64,000 bases of DNA from Rhodoferax sp. BAB1 (GCF_013334205.1 NZ_CP054424.1:3306001-3370000), one strand, 5' to 3'. Positions 28,825-38,054 are shown, counted from the stretch's first letter. Numbers and translations: made by a program. The notes: generated by a model from the letters alone, not told the origin.

Positions 28825-29846
28825 GGCGCGCTCCCGGCCCAGCGGGCGTCCACCAGGCTGCGCACGCTCAGGCCCTGGGCCGCGATGGCCGGCTCGGTGG
28901 CGCGCAGGAAGCGGTCCACCGTGCGCAGTTGCTCGTCGGAGATGCGGCCGTCGGGCGAATAGATGTTCTTGCGCAGGCGCAGCACGTCACGCAGGGCACG
29001 GCGTTCCTCGGGCTGGCCCGGGTTCAGCGCCTCCACCATCTCGTCGGCGCTGTGGGTGTCGACCCAGACCAGCGTGCGCTTGATGGTGCGCACCAGTTTC
29101 TCCACCAGCGCAGGCTTGCCGGCGACCATGTCCTCGCGCGTGCCGATCATGCCGTTGAGAAAAAGGCCGCCCATCTGCTTGCGGGTGGTTTCCGGATCAT
29201 GGAAGTCGGCCAGCGCAAAGGCCACCTTCTGGCGCACCAGACGCGTGACGAAGGGCTCGTCACCCACGAGGGCATCCACCGCGCCGGACACCAGGGCCGC
29301 ATGCTGGCTGTCATAGGACTGACCGGCCGATACGTAGTTGACCTGGTCGGGCCGCAACCCCGCCCGGGCCAGCAGGTACTCGGCGAACAGCTGCGAGGTG
29401 GAGCGCCCGCCCGGCACATGGCCCTTCACACCCACCACCAGGCCCTGGAGGTCGGCCATCTGCCGGACCTTGCCGCGCAGGCCAGCACGCACCAGCAGGG
29501 TGTAGGCCGGCACCCGCGTCATGGGGGCGATGCAGACCACGGGTTTGCCATTGAGCTTCTGCAGGGCCAGGGCCGACAGGCCGGCTGCCGCAAAATCGCT
29601 GTTGCGCTCCAGCATGGCGCGGATGGCCTGCGGGCCGCCGCCGGTGAAACGGATGTCCAGCTCCAGGCCCTCGGCCAGATCGGCGCCTATCCGGCTGGCC
29701 AGCGGGAGCGGCAGGTAGAGCAGGTTGCCGGGGCCGGGCACGGAAACGACGGCACGGCTGGGCGTCGCGGCGGCGACCGGTCCGAACAGGCCTCCCGTCA
29801 CGGCCAGCGAACCGGCAGAGGCCAGAAATCGCCTGCGCTTTTCCAT
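28821..29846 (-). CDS. ABC-type periplasmic binding protein (NMT1/SsuA-like), first copy
   Basis: A 341-aa receptor of the same family as the next gene: signal peptide in residues 1-27 (RRRFLASAGSLAVTGGLFGPVAAA), then VPGPGNLLYLPLPLASRIGADL, FTGGGPQAIRAML, VGVKGHVPGGRSTSQLFAEYLL and VGDEPFVTRLV. The two copies share the order of motifs and a C-terminal RKNIYS-x-DGR/EGR-x-SDEQL segment, so they look like a tandem duplication. It is the first gene of the proposed operon with the c-di-GMP enzyme. The ligand is unknown; NMT1-class proteins bind thiamin precursors, sulfonates, nitrate and others. Confidence 0.82.
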   Translation of the reverse strand: MEKRRRFLASAGSLAVTGGLFGPVAAATPSRAVVSVPGPGNLLYLPLPLASRIGADLAEGLELDIRFTGGGPQAIRAMLERNSDFAAAGLSALALQKLNGKPVVCIAPMTRVPAYTLLVRAGLRGKVRQMADLQGLVVGVKGHVPGGRSTSQLFAEYLLARAGLRPDQVNYVSAGQSYDSQHAALVSGAVDALVGDEPFVTRLVRQKVAFALADFHDPETTRKQMGGLFLNGMIGTREDMVAGKPALVEKLVRTIKRTLVWVDTHSADEMVEALNPGQPEERRALRDVLRLRKNIYSPDGRISDEQLRTVDRFLRATEPAIAAQGLSVRSLVDARWAGSAP

Positions 29847-29894
29847 GACTACACCTCGCTAGAGCCTGTTCACACCAATTTCTCAAGTGCGAAC

Positions 29895-29987
29895 GGGGTG
29901 AAAACAGCGCCAATCCAGGCGCACGACGATGCCCAGGCTGACCGCCTGGGCGAGGGGTGCAACAACGAGTGGCGCCGTTTTCACCCC
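29895..29987. repeat. 93-bp imperfect palindrome with concentric stems
   Basis: The outer arms GGGGTGAAAACAGCGCCA (29895-29912) and TGGCGCCGTTTTCACCCC (29970-29987) pair in 17 of 18 positions. An inner perfect stem GCCCAGGC/GCCTGGGC (29931-29938 and 29944-29951) has the same centre, near 29941. Between them GCAC and GTGC can also pair with a bulge. There is no T-run and no reading frame, so it is a folded RNA, cruciform or palindromic repeat element. It lies between upp and the first binding-protein gene. Confidence 0.7.
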
Positions 29988-30083
29988 GCTCCCTTCGGCT
30001 TGTGGCCAGATTACCCGAATTCGGGCCGCCTCGCTGCATGGGCGGGGCAAATGCGGGGGTTCCGTGAAAAAGGCCAGTCGCCC

Positions 30084-30737
30084 TTACTGCGTGCCGAAGA
30101 TGCGGTCGCCCGCGTCACCCAGGCCGGGCAGGATGTAGCCGTGGTCGCTGAGCTCGCGGTCGATGGCCGCGGTATAGACCGGCACGTCCGGGTGTTCCTT
30201 GTAGAAGGTGTTGATGCCCTCGGGGCAGGTCAGCAGGCACAGGAACTTGATGGACTTCGGCTTGCACTGCTTGAGGCGTGCCACCGCGGCAGCGGCCGAG
30301 TTGCCGGTGGCCAGCATGGGGTCGACCACGACCACGTCGCGTTCCTCCATGTGCTTGGGCATCTTGAAGTAGTACTCCACGGCCTGCAGGGTCTTGGGGT
30401 CGCGGTACAGACCCACATGGCCCACGCGCGCGCCGGGCACCACCGAGAGCACACCGTCCAGGATGCCGTTGCCCGCGCGCAGGATGCTGGCAAACACCAG
30501 CTTCTTGCCATCGATGACCCGGCCCGTCATGGTCTCCAGCGGCGTCTCGATCTGCACGTCCTGCAGCGGCATGTCGCGGCAGACCTCGTAGATCATCAGG
30601 CTGGCCAGCTCATTGAGCAGGCGTCGGAAGCTGCTGGTACTGGCCTCCTTCTTGCGCATCAGGGTCAGCTTGTGCTGCACCAGGGGGTGGTCGATGAGGT
30701 GGACGTTGGCGCGCGCGGCCGGGTCGATGGCAATCAT
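30084..30737 (-). CDS. upp: uracil phosphoribosyltransferase
   Basis: This enzyme makes UMP from uracil and PRPP in pyrimidine salvage. The 217-aa protein carries the family motifs: [19 protein letters not shown], a Type I PRPP-binding site [18 protein letters not shown], and the uracil site [17 protein letters not shown] at the C-terminus. The ATG at 30737 has CAGGACC before it; an open extension to 30788 has none. It is divergent from the uracil permease gene. Confidence 0.95.
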   Translation of the reverse strand: MIAIDPAARANVHLIDHPLVQHKLTLMRKKEASTSSFRRLLNELASLMIYEVCRDMPLQDVQIETPLETMTGRVIDGKKLVFASILRAGNGILDGVLSVVPGARVGHVGLYRDPKTLQAVEYYFKMPKHMEERDVVVVDPMLATGNSAAAAVARLKQCKPKSIKFLCLLTCPEGINTFYKEHPDVPVYTAAIDRELSDHGYILPGLGDAGDRIFGTQ

Positions 30738-30870
30738 GGTCCTGTCATTCCTGCAAGAGATTGAAAAACAACGCGGATATTGCCGCATTTTGCGTCGAAG
30801 GCGCGGGGCACTGGGCGTTTTTGAGCAAATGGCCTAGCATCGCAGCACCTCAACCCCAGGAGTCACCACG

Positions 30871-32157
30871 ATGAGTCTGTTTCAATGGACCGAGAAAAGC
30901 GCCGACGTGCTGCAGCAGGGCGGCGTGATCGCCCCCGATGAACGCCTGCCCTGGCCGCAGACCGCCGTGATGGGTGTGCAGCACGTGATCGCCATGTTCG
31001 GCGCCACCGTGCTGGCCCCCATCCTCATGGGCTTCGATCCCAACATCGCCATCCTGATGAGCGGCATCGGCACGCTGATCTTCTTTTTCATCACCGGCGG
31101 CAAGGTGCCCAGCTACCTGGGCTCCAGCTTCGCCTTCATCGGCGTGGTGATCGCGGCCACGGCCTACGCCGGCAAGGGGCCGAACGCCAACATCGGCCTG
31201 GCCCTGGGCGGCATCATCGCCTGCGGCGCGCTCTACACCCTCATCGGTGTCATCGTGCAGGCTGTCGGCACCGGCTGGATCGAACGCTTCATGCCGCCGG
31301 TGGTCACCGGCGCGGTGGTCGCGGTGATCGGCCTGAACCTGGCCGGCATCCCGGTCAAGAACATGGCCGCCGGCAACTTCGACGCCTGGATGCAGCTGGT
31401 CACCTTCGTTTGCGTGGGTCTGGTGGCCGTGCTGACCCGGGGCATGGTGCAGCGCCTGCTGATCCTGGTCGGCCTGATCGTGGCCAGCATCATCTACGCG
31501 GTGCTCACCAATGGCCTCGGCATGGGCAAGCCCATGGACCTGTCGGGGGTGCTGAACGCCAACTGGTTCGGCCTGCCCAACTTCGCCGCTCCGGTGTTCG
31601 AAGCCAATGCCATGCTGCTGATCGCCCCGGTGGCCATCATCCTGGTGGCCGAGAACCTGGGCCACATCAAGGCCGTCACCGCCATGACCGGCCGCAACCT
31701 GGACCAATATATGGGCCGGGCCTTCATCGGCGACGGCGTGGCCACCATGGTCAGCGGCGGTGCCGGCGGCACCGGTGTCACCACCTACGCCGAGAACATC
31801 GGCGTCATGGCCGCCACCAAGATCTACTCCACCGCCATCTTCTTCGTGGCCGCGCTGATCGCCGTGCTGCTGGGTTTCTCGCCGAAGTTCGGCGCGGTGA
31901 TCCAGGCCATCCCGCTGCCGGTCATGGGCGGCGTCTCCATCGTGGTCTTCGGCCTGATCGCCGTGGCCGGCGCCAAGATCTGGGTCGACAACAAGGTGGA
32001 CTTCAGCGACAACAAGAACCTCATCGTCGCCGCCGTCACCCTGGTGCTGGGCACGGGCGACTTCACGCTCAAGTTCGGCCAGTTCGCGCTGGGCGGCATC
32101 GGCACCGCCACCTTCGGCGCCATCCTGCTGTACGCGCTGCTGAATCGCAAGCGCTGA
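30871..32157 (+). CDS. uraA: uracil permease, NCS2 family
   Basis: This is an inner-membrane nucleobase transporter of 428 aa with the 14-segment pattern of the NCS2 family, probably uracil/H+ symport given its divergent neighbour upp. Typical elements are VMGVQHVIAMFGATVLAP near residue 33 (QH motif), the substrate-binding AENLGHIKAVTAMTGRNLD, and the NCS2 signature GGTGVTTYAENIGVMAATKIYS. CCCCAGGAGTCACCACG precedes its ATG. Related purine permeases are possible, but the context favours uracil. Confidence 0.92.
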   Translation: MSLFQWTEKSADVLQQGGVIAPDERLPWPQTAVMGVQHVIAMFGATVLAPILMGFDPNIAILMSGIGTLIFFFITGGKVPSYLGSSFAFIGVVIAATAYAGKGPNANIGLALGGIIACGALYTLIGVIVQAVGTGWIERFMPPVVTGAVVAVIGLNLAGIPVKNMAAGNFDAWMQLVTFVCVGLVAVLTRGMVQRLLILVGLIVASIIYAVLTNGLGMGKPMDLSGVLNANWFGLPNFAAPVFEANAMLLIAPVAIILVAENLGHIKAVTAMTGRNLDQYMGRAFIGDGVATMVSGGAGGTGVTTYAENIGVMAATKIYSTAIFFVAALIAVLLGFSPKFGAVIQAIPLPVMGGVSIVVFGLIAVAGAKIWVDNKVDFSDNKNLIVAAVTLVLGTGDFTLKFGQFALGGIGTATFGAILLYALLNRKR

Positions 32158-32176
32158 GCGCCCGCACCCTCGACAA

Positions 32177-32199
32177 GCCCGCCGCCCGGCGGGCTTTTT
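32177..32199 (+). terminator. Rho-independent terminator after uraA
   Basis: The stem GCCCGCCG (32177-32184) and CGGCGGGC (32187-32194), with CC between, is followed by five T. It stands 19 bases after the uraA stop. Confidence 0.85.
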
Positions 32200-32559
32200 C
32201 TATTCCTGCTCGCAACGGCCTCGTCCCTGGGCCAGTCCGCGGAAATCGCTGTTCCAGGACATGCTCGCGGTGTCCAGGGTGATGCGTTCGTTGTCCAGCG
32301 CAGTGCGGATCACGGTGCCGTCGACGGCAAAGCTGTAGACCGCCACCCCATCGATGCGCAAGCCACGGACCCGGCGATCGTCATGCTCGATCTCCACACT
32401 GCGCACCCAGGTGCTGCGCGCCGGCAGGTAAACCGCCTCGCAACGGTATTGCACGCTGGCAGCCGGCAACGGGCCCGCCCCCAGCAGCAGGCAGGCCAGC
32501 AGGACGAGCCGCTCAATCCGCGGCCGCGTCCTTGAGCCGCTCGCTCTTCCAGTAGACAT
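32200..32559 (-). CDS. small secreted protein of unknown function
   Basis: This protein has a hydrophobic export segment (LVLLACLLLGAGPLPAAS) after a basic start and a short mature part of about 80 residues with two Cys (CEAVYLPARSTWV and GRCEQE). The family is not recognised. The start is uncertain: the ATG at 32559 has GGTGG upstream, and the frame overlaps the adenosyltransferase end by 47 bases; no other in-frame ATG exists nearer the signal segment. It directly follows the adenosyltransferase gene and ends at the uraA terminator. Confidence 0.5.
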   Translation of the reverse strand: MSTGRASGSRTRPRIERLVLLACLLLGAGPLPAASVQYRCEAVYLPARSTWVRSVEIEHDDRRVRGLRIDGVAVYSFAVDGTVIRTALDNERITLDTASMSWNSDFRGLAQGRGRCEQE

Positions 32560-33079
32560 CGTCACCACCGTTCATGCGGTTGAGCACACGGGCCAGCACA
32601 AACATCAGGTCGCTCAGGCGGTTGAGGTACTGGCGCGGCGCCTCCTTGATGGCTTCCTCGTTGCCCAGCGCCACCACGGCGCGCTCGGCACGCCGGGCCA
32701 CCGTGCGGCAGACGTGCGCCAGCGCGGCGGCACGCGAGCCGGCCGGCAGGATGAACTCCTGCAGGCGCGGCAGCTGTTCGTTGTGCTTCGCCAGGGCCTC
32801 GTCCAACGCCAGCACGGCCTCGCCCTTGAGCAGTTCGAAGCCGGGGATGGACAGCTCGCCGCCCAGGTTGAAGAGCTGGTGCTGGATCTCCACCAGCAGC
32901 GCACGCACCTCGGCGGGCAGTTCCTCGCACAGCAGCACGCCGATGTGGGAATTGAGCTCGTCCACCTCGCCCATGGCGTGCACACGCAGGCTGTTCTTGG
33001 AGACGCGCTGGTTGTCCCCCAGGCCGGTCGTACCGTTGTCGCCGGTGCGGGTGGCGATTTGTGTCAGGCGATTTCCCAT
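32513..33079 (-). CDS. cob(I)alamin adenosyltransferase, PduO type
   Basis: It transfers the adenosyl group of ATP to cob(I)alamin to form coenzyme B12. It is 188 aa, with the family motifs TRTGDNGTTGLGD near residue 10 (ATP-binding), VDELNSHIG near 39, and YLNRLSDLMFVLAR near the C-terminus. The ATG at 33079 fits the family start (MGNRLTQIATRTGD). It shares a strand and overlaps the small secreted protein; the FAD oxidase gene is divergent after a 97-base gap. No other B12 genes are nearby. Confidence 0.93.
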   Translation of the reverse strand: MGNRLTQIATRTGDNGTTGLGDNQRVSKNSLRVHAMGEVDELNSHIGVLLCEELPAEVRALLVEIQHQLFNLGGELSIPGFELLKGEAVLALDEALAKHNEQLPRLQEFILPAGSRAAALAHVCRTVARRAERAVVALGNEEAIKEAPRQYLNRLSDLMFVLARVLNRMNGGDDVYWKSERLKDAAAD

Positions 33080-33176
33080 GGCAGCAACCTTGCATCAGAA
33101 TGTCAGGGTAAGGCCGGGCTTGCCCCGGCATCACAATCGTCACATTATTCCCCAGCCCCGCCGCGCGGAGACCCTC

Positions 33177-34604
33177 ATGAACGCACCCGCCCACGCCCAG
33201 CAGTTCCAGCCCGACATCCACCTGCGCGCCGTCCCGCCCGCCCTGATCGACGCCCTCAAGGCCCGCTTCGGTGAGTCCTGCTCCACCGCCCTGGTGGTAC
33301 GCGAGCAGCACGGCCGCGACGAATCGGCCTACACCAGCGTTCCCCCTCCCTCGGCCGTGGTCTTTGCCGACAACACGGCCGATGTGGCCGCCGCCGTGCA
33401 GCTGGCCAGCCAGTACGAGGTGCCCGTCATCCCCTTTGGCGTGGGCTCCTCGCTCGAAGGCCACCTGCTGGCCATCCAGGGCGGCATCAGCATCGACCTC
33501 GGCCGCATGAACAGGATCCTGGCCGTCAATGCCGAGGACCTGACCGTCACCGTGCAGCCCGGCGTGACACGCAAGCAGCTCAATGACGAGATCAAGAGCA
33601 CCGGCCTGTTTTTCCCCATCGACCCGGGTGCCGACGCCACCATCGGCGGCATGTCGGCCACCCGCGCCTCCGGCACCAATGCCGTGCGCTACGGCACCAT
33701 GCGCGAGAACGTGCTGGCGCTGGAGGTGGTCACCGCCAGCGGCGACGTGATCCGCACCGGCACCCGCGCCAAAAAAAGCAGCGCCGGTTACGACCTCACC
33801 CGCCTGATGGTGGGCAGCGAAGGCACGCTGGGTGTGATCACCGAAATCACGCTCAAGCTCTACCCCCTGCCCGAGGCCATCTCGGCCGCCGTCTGCTCCT
33901 TCCCCAGCATCGAGGCCGCGGTGCGCTGCACCATCCAGATCATCCAGATGGGCATCCCGATCGCGCGTGTGGAGCTGATCGACGCCAACACCGTGCGCGC
34001 CGTCAACGCCCATTCCAAGCTGAGCCTGCGCGAGGAAGCCATGCTGCTCATGGAGTTCCACGGCTCACCCGCCGGCGTCAAGGAGCAGGCCGAGACCGTG
34101 CAGGAGATCGCCGGGGAATTCGGCGGCAATGCCTTCGAGTGGGCCAGCACACCCGAGGAGCGCACCCGGCTGTGGAGCGCACGCCACATGGCCTATTTCG
34201 CGGGCCTGCAGTCGCGTCCGGGCTGCCGCGCCATCACCACCGACGCCTGCGTGCCGATCTCGCAACTGGCCACGGCCGTGCTCGAGAGCGTGGCCGAGGT
34301 CGAGGCCAGTGGCATCCCCTACTTCATGGTCGGCCACGTGGGCGACGGCAACTTCCACATGGGCTACCTGATCGACCCCGACAGCGCCAGCGAACGGGCC
34401 ACGGCCGAACAGCTCAACCACCAGCTGGTGCAGCGCGCCCTGCGCCTGGGCGGCACCTGCACCGGCGAGCACGGCGTGGGCCTGCACAAGATGGGCTTCC
34501 TGGTCGACGAGACCGGCGCCGGCGCGGTGGACATGATGCGCACCATCAAGCGCGCGCTGGACCCCAAGAACATCATGAACCCGGGCAAGATCTTCGCGCT
34601 CTGA
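33177..34604 (+). CDS. FAD-linked oxidase, D-lactate/glycolate oxidase (GlcD/Dld) family
   Basis: A 475-aa 2-hydroxy acid dehydrogenase of the p-cresol methylhydroxylase/vanillyl-alcohol oxidase FAD superfamily. The FAD-binding part includes VPVIPFGVGSSLEGH and GADATIGGMSATRASGTNAVRYGTM (residues about 86-180). The C-terminal part has the metal/substrate segment MVGHVGDGNFHMGYLID and ends GEHGVGLHKMGFL with DPKNIMNPGKIF. This form is close to D-lactate dehydrogenase (cytochrome) or GlcD. Without GlcE/GlcF next to it, the former is more likely. The ATG at 33177 follows CGGAGACCCTC. The sensor gene begins nine bases after its stop. Confidence 0.88.
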   Translation: MNAPAHAQQFQPDIHLRAVPPALIDALKARFGESCSTALVVREQHGRDESAYTSVPPPSAVVFADNTADVAAAVQLASQYEVPVIPFGVGSSLEGHLLAIQGGISIDLGRMNRILAVNAEDLTVTVQPGVTRKQLNDEIKSTGLFFPIDPGADATIGGMSATRASGTNAVRYGTMRENVLALEVVTASGDVIRTGTRAKKSSAGYDLTRLMVGSEGTLGVITEITLKLYPLPEAISAAVCSFPSIEAAVRCTIQIIQMGIPIARVELIDANTVRAVNAHSKLSLREEAMLLMEFHGSPAGVKEQAETVQEIAGEFGGNAFEWASTPEERTRLWSARHMAYFAGLQSRPGCRAITTDACVPISQLATAVLESVAEVEASGIPYFMVGHVGDGNFHMGYLIDPDSASERATAEQLNHQLVQRALRLGGTCTGEHGVGLHKMGFLVDETGAGAVDMMRTIKRALDPKNIMNPGKIFAL

Positions 34605-34613
34605 CATGCCCGC

Positions 34614-37600
34614 ATGAGCCCCCCCGAAGCCCCCGCACCCCGTCCGCTGCCCGCCTCCTCGCGCCGGGCGGTCACCGTGGTGCTGGTCTACGCCTGCTTC
34701 GCGGCGCTGTGGATCCTGCTGTCGGACCAGGCGGTAGACTGGCTGTTCAGGGATCCCCGCCTGATCCTGCTGGCCAGCACCTTCAAAGGCTGGTTCTTCG
34801 TGGCGGTGACCTCGGCCCTGCTCTATCTCATGCTGCGCCGTCATCAGCCCGACACGACGGCCCTGCCGCAAAACCCGCCGGAACGCCGCCGCCTGCCTTA
34901 TGCCGTCTTCGCCCTGCTGGCCGCGGCCGTGACGGCGCTGGTAGTACTGGCCGCATGGAACAGCCTGCGCGAGGAAAAGGAGCGGGCCTATGCCCAGCTG
35001 CTGGCCATCTCGGAATCCAAGGCGCGCGAAATCTCCACCTGGCACACGGAGCGCCTCAGCGACGCGGCCTGGGCCCACAAGTCCATCTTCTTGCGACAGC
35101 AATGGCTGGCCTGGCGCGGAGAGGGTGATTCGGCCGCCGGCCAACGGCTGTTCAACTTCCTGAACAACTTCGTTTCCGACTCGGTGTTCCCCCGCATGGA
35201 AATCGTCGACGCCCAGGGCCACCGGGTCTTCGACAGCCAGCGCATGGACCGCACCCCCGACCGGGTCGAAAACACGCCCTTCGCCGATCCGACCCTGCAC
35301 CTGGAGATCCTGCGCGCACTCACCGTGGGCGAACAGCGCCGCGCCGGGCCCTGGCGCGACACCCAGGGCCGTCTGCGGCTGGCCTTCGTCGGACCCCTCG
35401 CCGGCGACAGCCCGTATCCAGCCGCGCTGGTGCTGCACATCGACCCGCCGGACTACCTGCACCCGGCGCTGACCGACTGGCCGCTGCCGCAGAAAAGCGC
35501 CGAGACCTTCCTGTTCCGCCAGGACAACGACCAGGTGCTGTTCCTGAGCGACCTGCGCCACGAACGCGACGCCGCGCTGCGCAAGACCCTGCCCATGGAC
35601 GCGCCGCAACTGGTCGCGCGCGTGCTGCGCGGCGAGGTGCCCCCGGGCGAGCTGATCGAAGGCGTGGATTACCGCAACGTCCACGCCTATGCCGTGACGC
35701 AGCGCATCGGCGACACCGGCTGGTGGCTCATGGCCAAGCAGGACCGCGCCGAACTGCTGCAAAACGCCCTGGTGCGCAGCGCCTGGATGATGCTGGCCGG
35801 TGCCCTGGCCCTGCTGGCCCTGGGCGGTGCGCTGTACCTGCACAACGAACGCCAGCGCCGCCTGCGCTCCCAGCACGACCTGGAGGAGCTGCGGCGCATC
35901 GAGCAGACCCTGAGCGAGAGCGAGGCCCAGTACCGCCTGCTGGCAGAGAACAGCAGCGACGTGGTCTGGCTCTACGACATGGACGAGGACCGCTTCCTCT
36001 ACGCCAGCCCCTCGGTCGAACGACTCTTCGGCTACACCCCGGCCGAAGTCATCGGGCTCGGCTTCAACGACCTGATCCCGCCCGAGGCGCACGAGGCGGC
36101 CCGCGAGCGCCTGCGCCTGCGGCGCCTGGCCGTCGAGGGCGGCGACGAAAGCCAGCGCACCGTGACCCGCGAGAACATCAACGTGCACAAGGACGGCCGC
36201 CACGTGCAGGTGGAGGCCGTCAGCACCCTGCTGTCGGACGAACACGGCCAGGCCACGCGCATGCTGGGTGTCACGCGCGACATCACGCAGCGCAAGAAAG
36301 ACCAGGCCCAGCTGCTGCAGCTCTCGCAGGCCATCGAGCAGAGCCCGGCCAGCGTCATCATCACCGGGCTGGACGGCAACATCGAATACGTCAACCAGGC
36401 CTTCGTGGCAACCAGCGGCTACCAGCGCCACGAGGTGATGGGCCACAGCCCGCGCCTGCTGCGTTCCGGGCACACGCCACCCGAGGTCTATGCCTCCATG
36501 TGGTTCACGCTCAATGCCGGCCAGACCTGGCACGGCGAGATGATCAACCGCCACAAGAGCGGGCGCGACTACGTGCAGAGCATGAACGTGGCGCCGGTGC
36601 GCGACGCACAGGGCCAGGTCAGCCACTACCTGGCCGTGCAGCTGGACGTGACGGCACAGAAGGACGCCGAGAACAAGGCGCACCAGCTGGCCTGGTTCAA
36701 CCCCCTCACCGGCCTGCCCAACCGCCACCGCCTGCTGCTGGACATCCAGGACGTGCTGCAGGCCCACGTGCGCACCGGCGAGCACTGCGCCCTGCTGCTG
36801 CTCAACCTGGACCGCTTCCAGACCGTGAACGACGCACTGGGCCATGCCGCCGGCGACCAGCTGCTGAAAAAAGTGGGCGAGCGCCTGGCCAGCCTGCTGC
36901 ATGCCGACGACCGGCTGGCCCACCTGAGCGCCGACGAGTTCGCCATCCTGCTGCACGCCGGCGATGCCGACAACGAAGGCGCCAGCGCCCTGGCCCTGCG
37001 CCTGGCCCAGGCCCTGCAGGAGCGGCTGGACGCGCCCTTCGAGCTGGAGCAGGGCGAAGCCCTCAACATCAGCTGCTGCGTGGGCATCACCCTGCTGCCC
37101 CAGGGCGAGGGCGACAGCCCGGGCGACGCGCTGCGCCGCGCCGACACCGCCCTGCACCGCGCCAAGGACGGCGGCACCGGCCAGACCGCCTTCTTCGACG
37201 TGTCCATGGAGCAGCTCATCAGCCGCCGTTTCCTGATCGAGCGCGACCTGCGCCGCGGACTGGCGGCCAACGAACTGCGCCTGTACCTGCAGCCCCAGGT
37301 CGACGCCCAGGGCCGCGTGATCGGGGCCGAGGCGCTGGTGCGCTGGCTGCACCCCGAGCAGGGCCTGATGGCGCCGGGCAACTTCATCCCCATCGCCGAG
37401 GAAAGCGAACTCATCACCGAGCTGGGCCGCTGGGTGCTGCAGACCGTCTGCGCCCACCTGGGCGCACTGCGCCGCGATGGCCTGCGCCTGCCCATCGCCG
37501 TCAACATCAGCCCGCGCCAGTTCCACCAGCCCGGTTTCGTGCAGGTGGTGCAGGACATCCTGCAGGCCAGCGGCGCCTCCCCCGACGACCTGGTGATCGA

Positions 37601-38000
37601 GATCACCGAGAACATCGTGATGGACCAGATGGAAGTCGTGGTGCAGAAGATGTCGCACCTGACCAGCCTGGGCGTGAAGTTCTCGCTGGATGATTTCGGC
37701 ACCGGCTACTCGTCGCTGGCCTACCTCAAGCGCCTGCCCATCCACGAACTCAAGATCGACCGCAGCTTCGTGCAGGACGCCCCCACCGACCCCAGCGACG
37801 CCGCCCTGGTGGAAGCCATCCTCTCGGTGGCACGCCACATGCGCCTGAAGGTGGTGGCCGAAGGGGTGGAAACCGTCGAGCAGTCCGACTTCCTCAATGC
37901 GCGCGGCCAGGTCATCCAGCAGGGTTATCTGCACGGCCGCCCGGCACCTGCCGACGAGGTGCTGGCGCGCTGGCGCCAGAGCCAGCAGGGCAAGGCCTGA
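34614..38000 (+). CDS. membrane PAS-GGDEF-EAL c-di-GMP sensor with degenerate GGDEF
   Basis: A 1128-aa membrane receptor. Hydrophobic segments lie near residues 20-40 and 55-72, then near 100-117 (FALLAAAVTALVVLAAW) and 395-415 (MMLAGALALLALGGALYL), bracketing a periplasmic domain of about 270 residues. Two PAS domains follow (QYRLLAENSSDVVWLYD and SPASVIITGLDGNIEYVN). The GGDEF domain is degenerate: the active-site loop reads LSADEF, and the I-site is HADD. The EAL domain has AEALVRWLHP, IEITEN, LDDFGTGYSSL, KIDRSFV and EGVET. It is therefore probably a phosphodiesterase that may use GTP only for regulation. It follows the oxidase gene by nine bases. Confidence 0.92.
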   Translation: MSPPEAPAPRPLPASSRRAVTVVLVYACFAALWILLSDQAVDWLFRDPRLILLASTFKGWFFVAVTSALLYLMLRRHQPDTTALPQNPPERRRLPYAVFALLAAAVTALVVLAAWNSLREEKERAYAQLLAISESKAREISTWHTERLSDAAWAHKSIFLRQQWLAWRGEGDSAAGQRLFNFLNNFVSDSVFPRMEIVDAQGHRVFDSQRMDRTPDRVENTPFADPTLHLEILRALTVGEQRRAGPWRDTQGRLRLAFVGPLAGDSPYPAALVLHIDPPDYLHPALTDWPLPQKSAETFLFRQDNDQVLFLSDLRHERDAALRKTLPMDAPQLVARVLRGEVPPGELIEGVDYRNVHAYAVTQRIGDTGWWLMAKQDRAELLQNALVRSAWMMLAGALALLALGGALYLHNERQRRLRSQHDLEELRRIEQTLSESEAQYRLLAENSSDVVWLYDMDEDRFLYASPSVERLFGYTPAEVIGLGFNDLIPPEAHEAARERLRLRRLAVEGGDESQRTVTRENINVHKDGRHVQVEAVSTLLSDEHGQATRMLGVTRDITQRKKDQAQLLQLSQAIEQSPASVIITGLDGNIEYVNQAFVATSGYQRHEVMGHSPRLLRSGHTPPEVYASMWFTLNAGQTWHGEMINRHKSGRDYVQSMNVAPVRDAQGQVSHYLAVQLDVTAQKDAENKAHQLAWFNPLTGLPNRHRLLLDIQDVLQAHVRTGEHCALLLLNLDRFQTVNDALGHAAGDQLLKKVGERLASLLHADDRLAHLSADEFAILLHAGDADNEGASALALRLAQALQERLDAPFELEQGEALNISCCVGITLLPQGEGDSPGDALRRADTALHRAKDGGTGQTAFFDVSMEQLISRRFLIERDLRRGLAANELRLYLQPQVDAQGRVIGAEALVRWLHPEQGLMAPGNFIPIAEESELITELGRWVLQTVCAHLGALRRDGLRLPIAVNISPRQFHQPGFVQVVQDILQASGASPDDLVIEITENIVMDQMEVVVQKMSHLTSLGVKFSLDDFGTGYSSLAYLKRLPIHELKIDRSFVQDAPTDPSDAALVEAILSVARHMRLKVVAEGVETVEQSDFLNARGQVIQQGYLHGRPAPADEVLARWRQSQQGKA

Positions 38001-38006
38001 AGCGGA

Positions 38007-38038
38007 CAAAAAAAGGCGGGCCGCAGCCCGCCTTTTTT
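38007..38038. terminator. bidirectional Rho-independent terminator
   Basis: The stem GGCGGGC (38015-38021) and GCCCGCC (38026-38032) with loop CGCA is flanked by seven A (38008-38014) and six T (38033-38038). It separates the sensor gene on the plus strand from the OmpA-like gene on the minus strand. Confidence 0.92.
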
Positions 38039-38054
38039 GACTTGCGTACAGCGC

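Noticed and set aside
30084..30788. upp start at 30788
   Set aside because: The extension has no ribosome-binding site and the family start is at MIAIDP.
34065..38009. Very long open frame (1314 codons) on the minus strand opposite the PAS-GGDEF-EAL gene
   Set aside because: It mirrors the coding gene in a high-GC region where antisense frames stay open; the translation is Gln/His/Gly/Val-rich with no domain, and the plus-strand product has complete conserved motifs.
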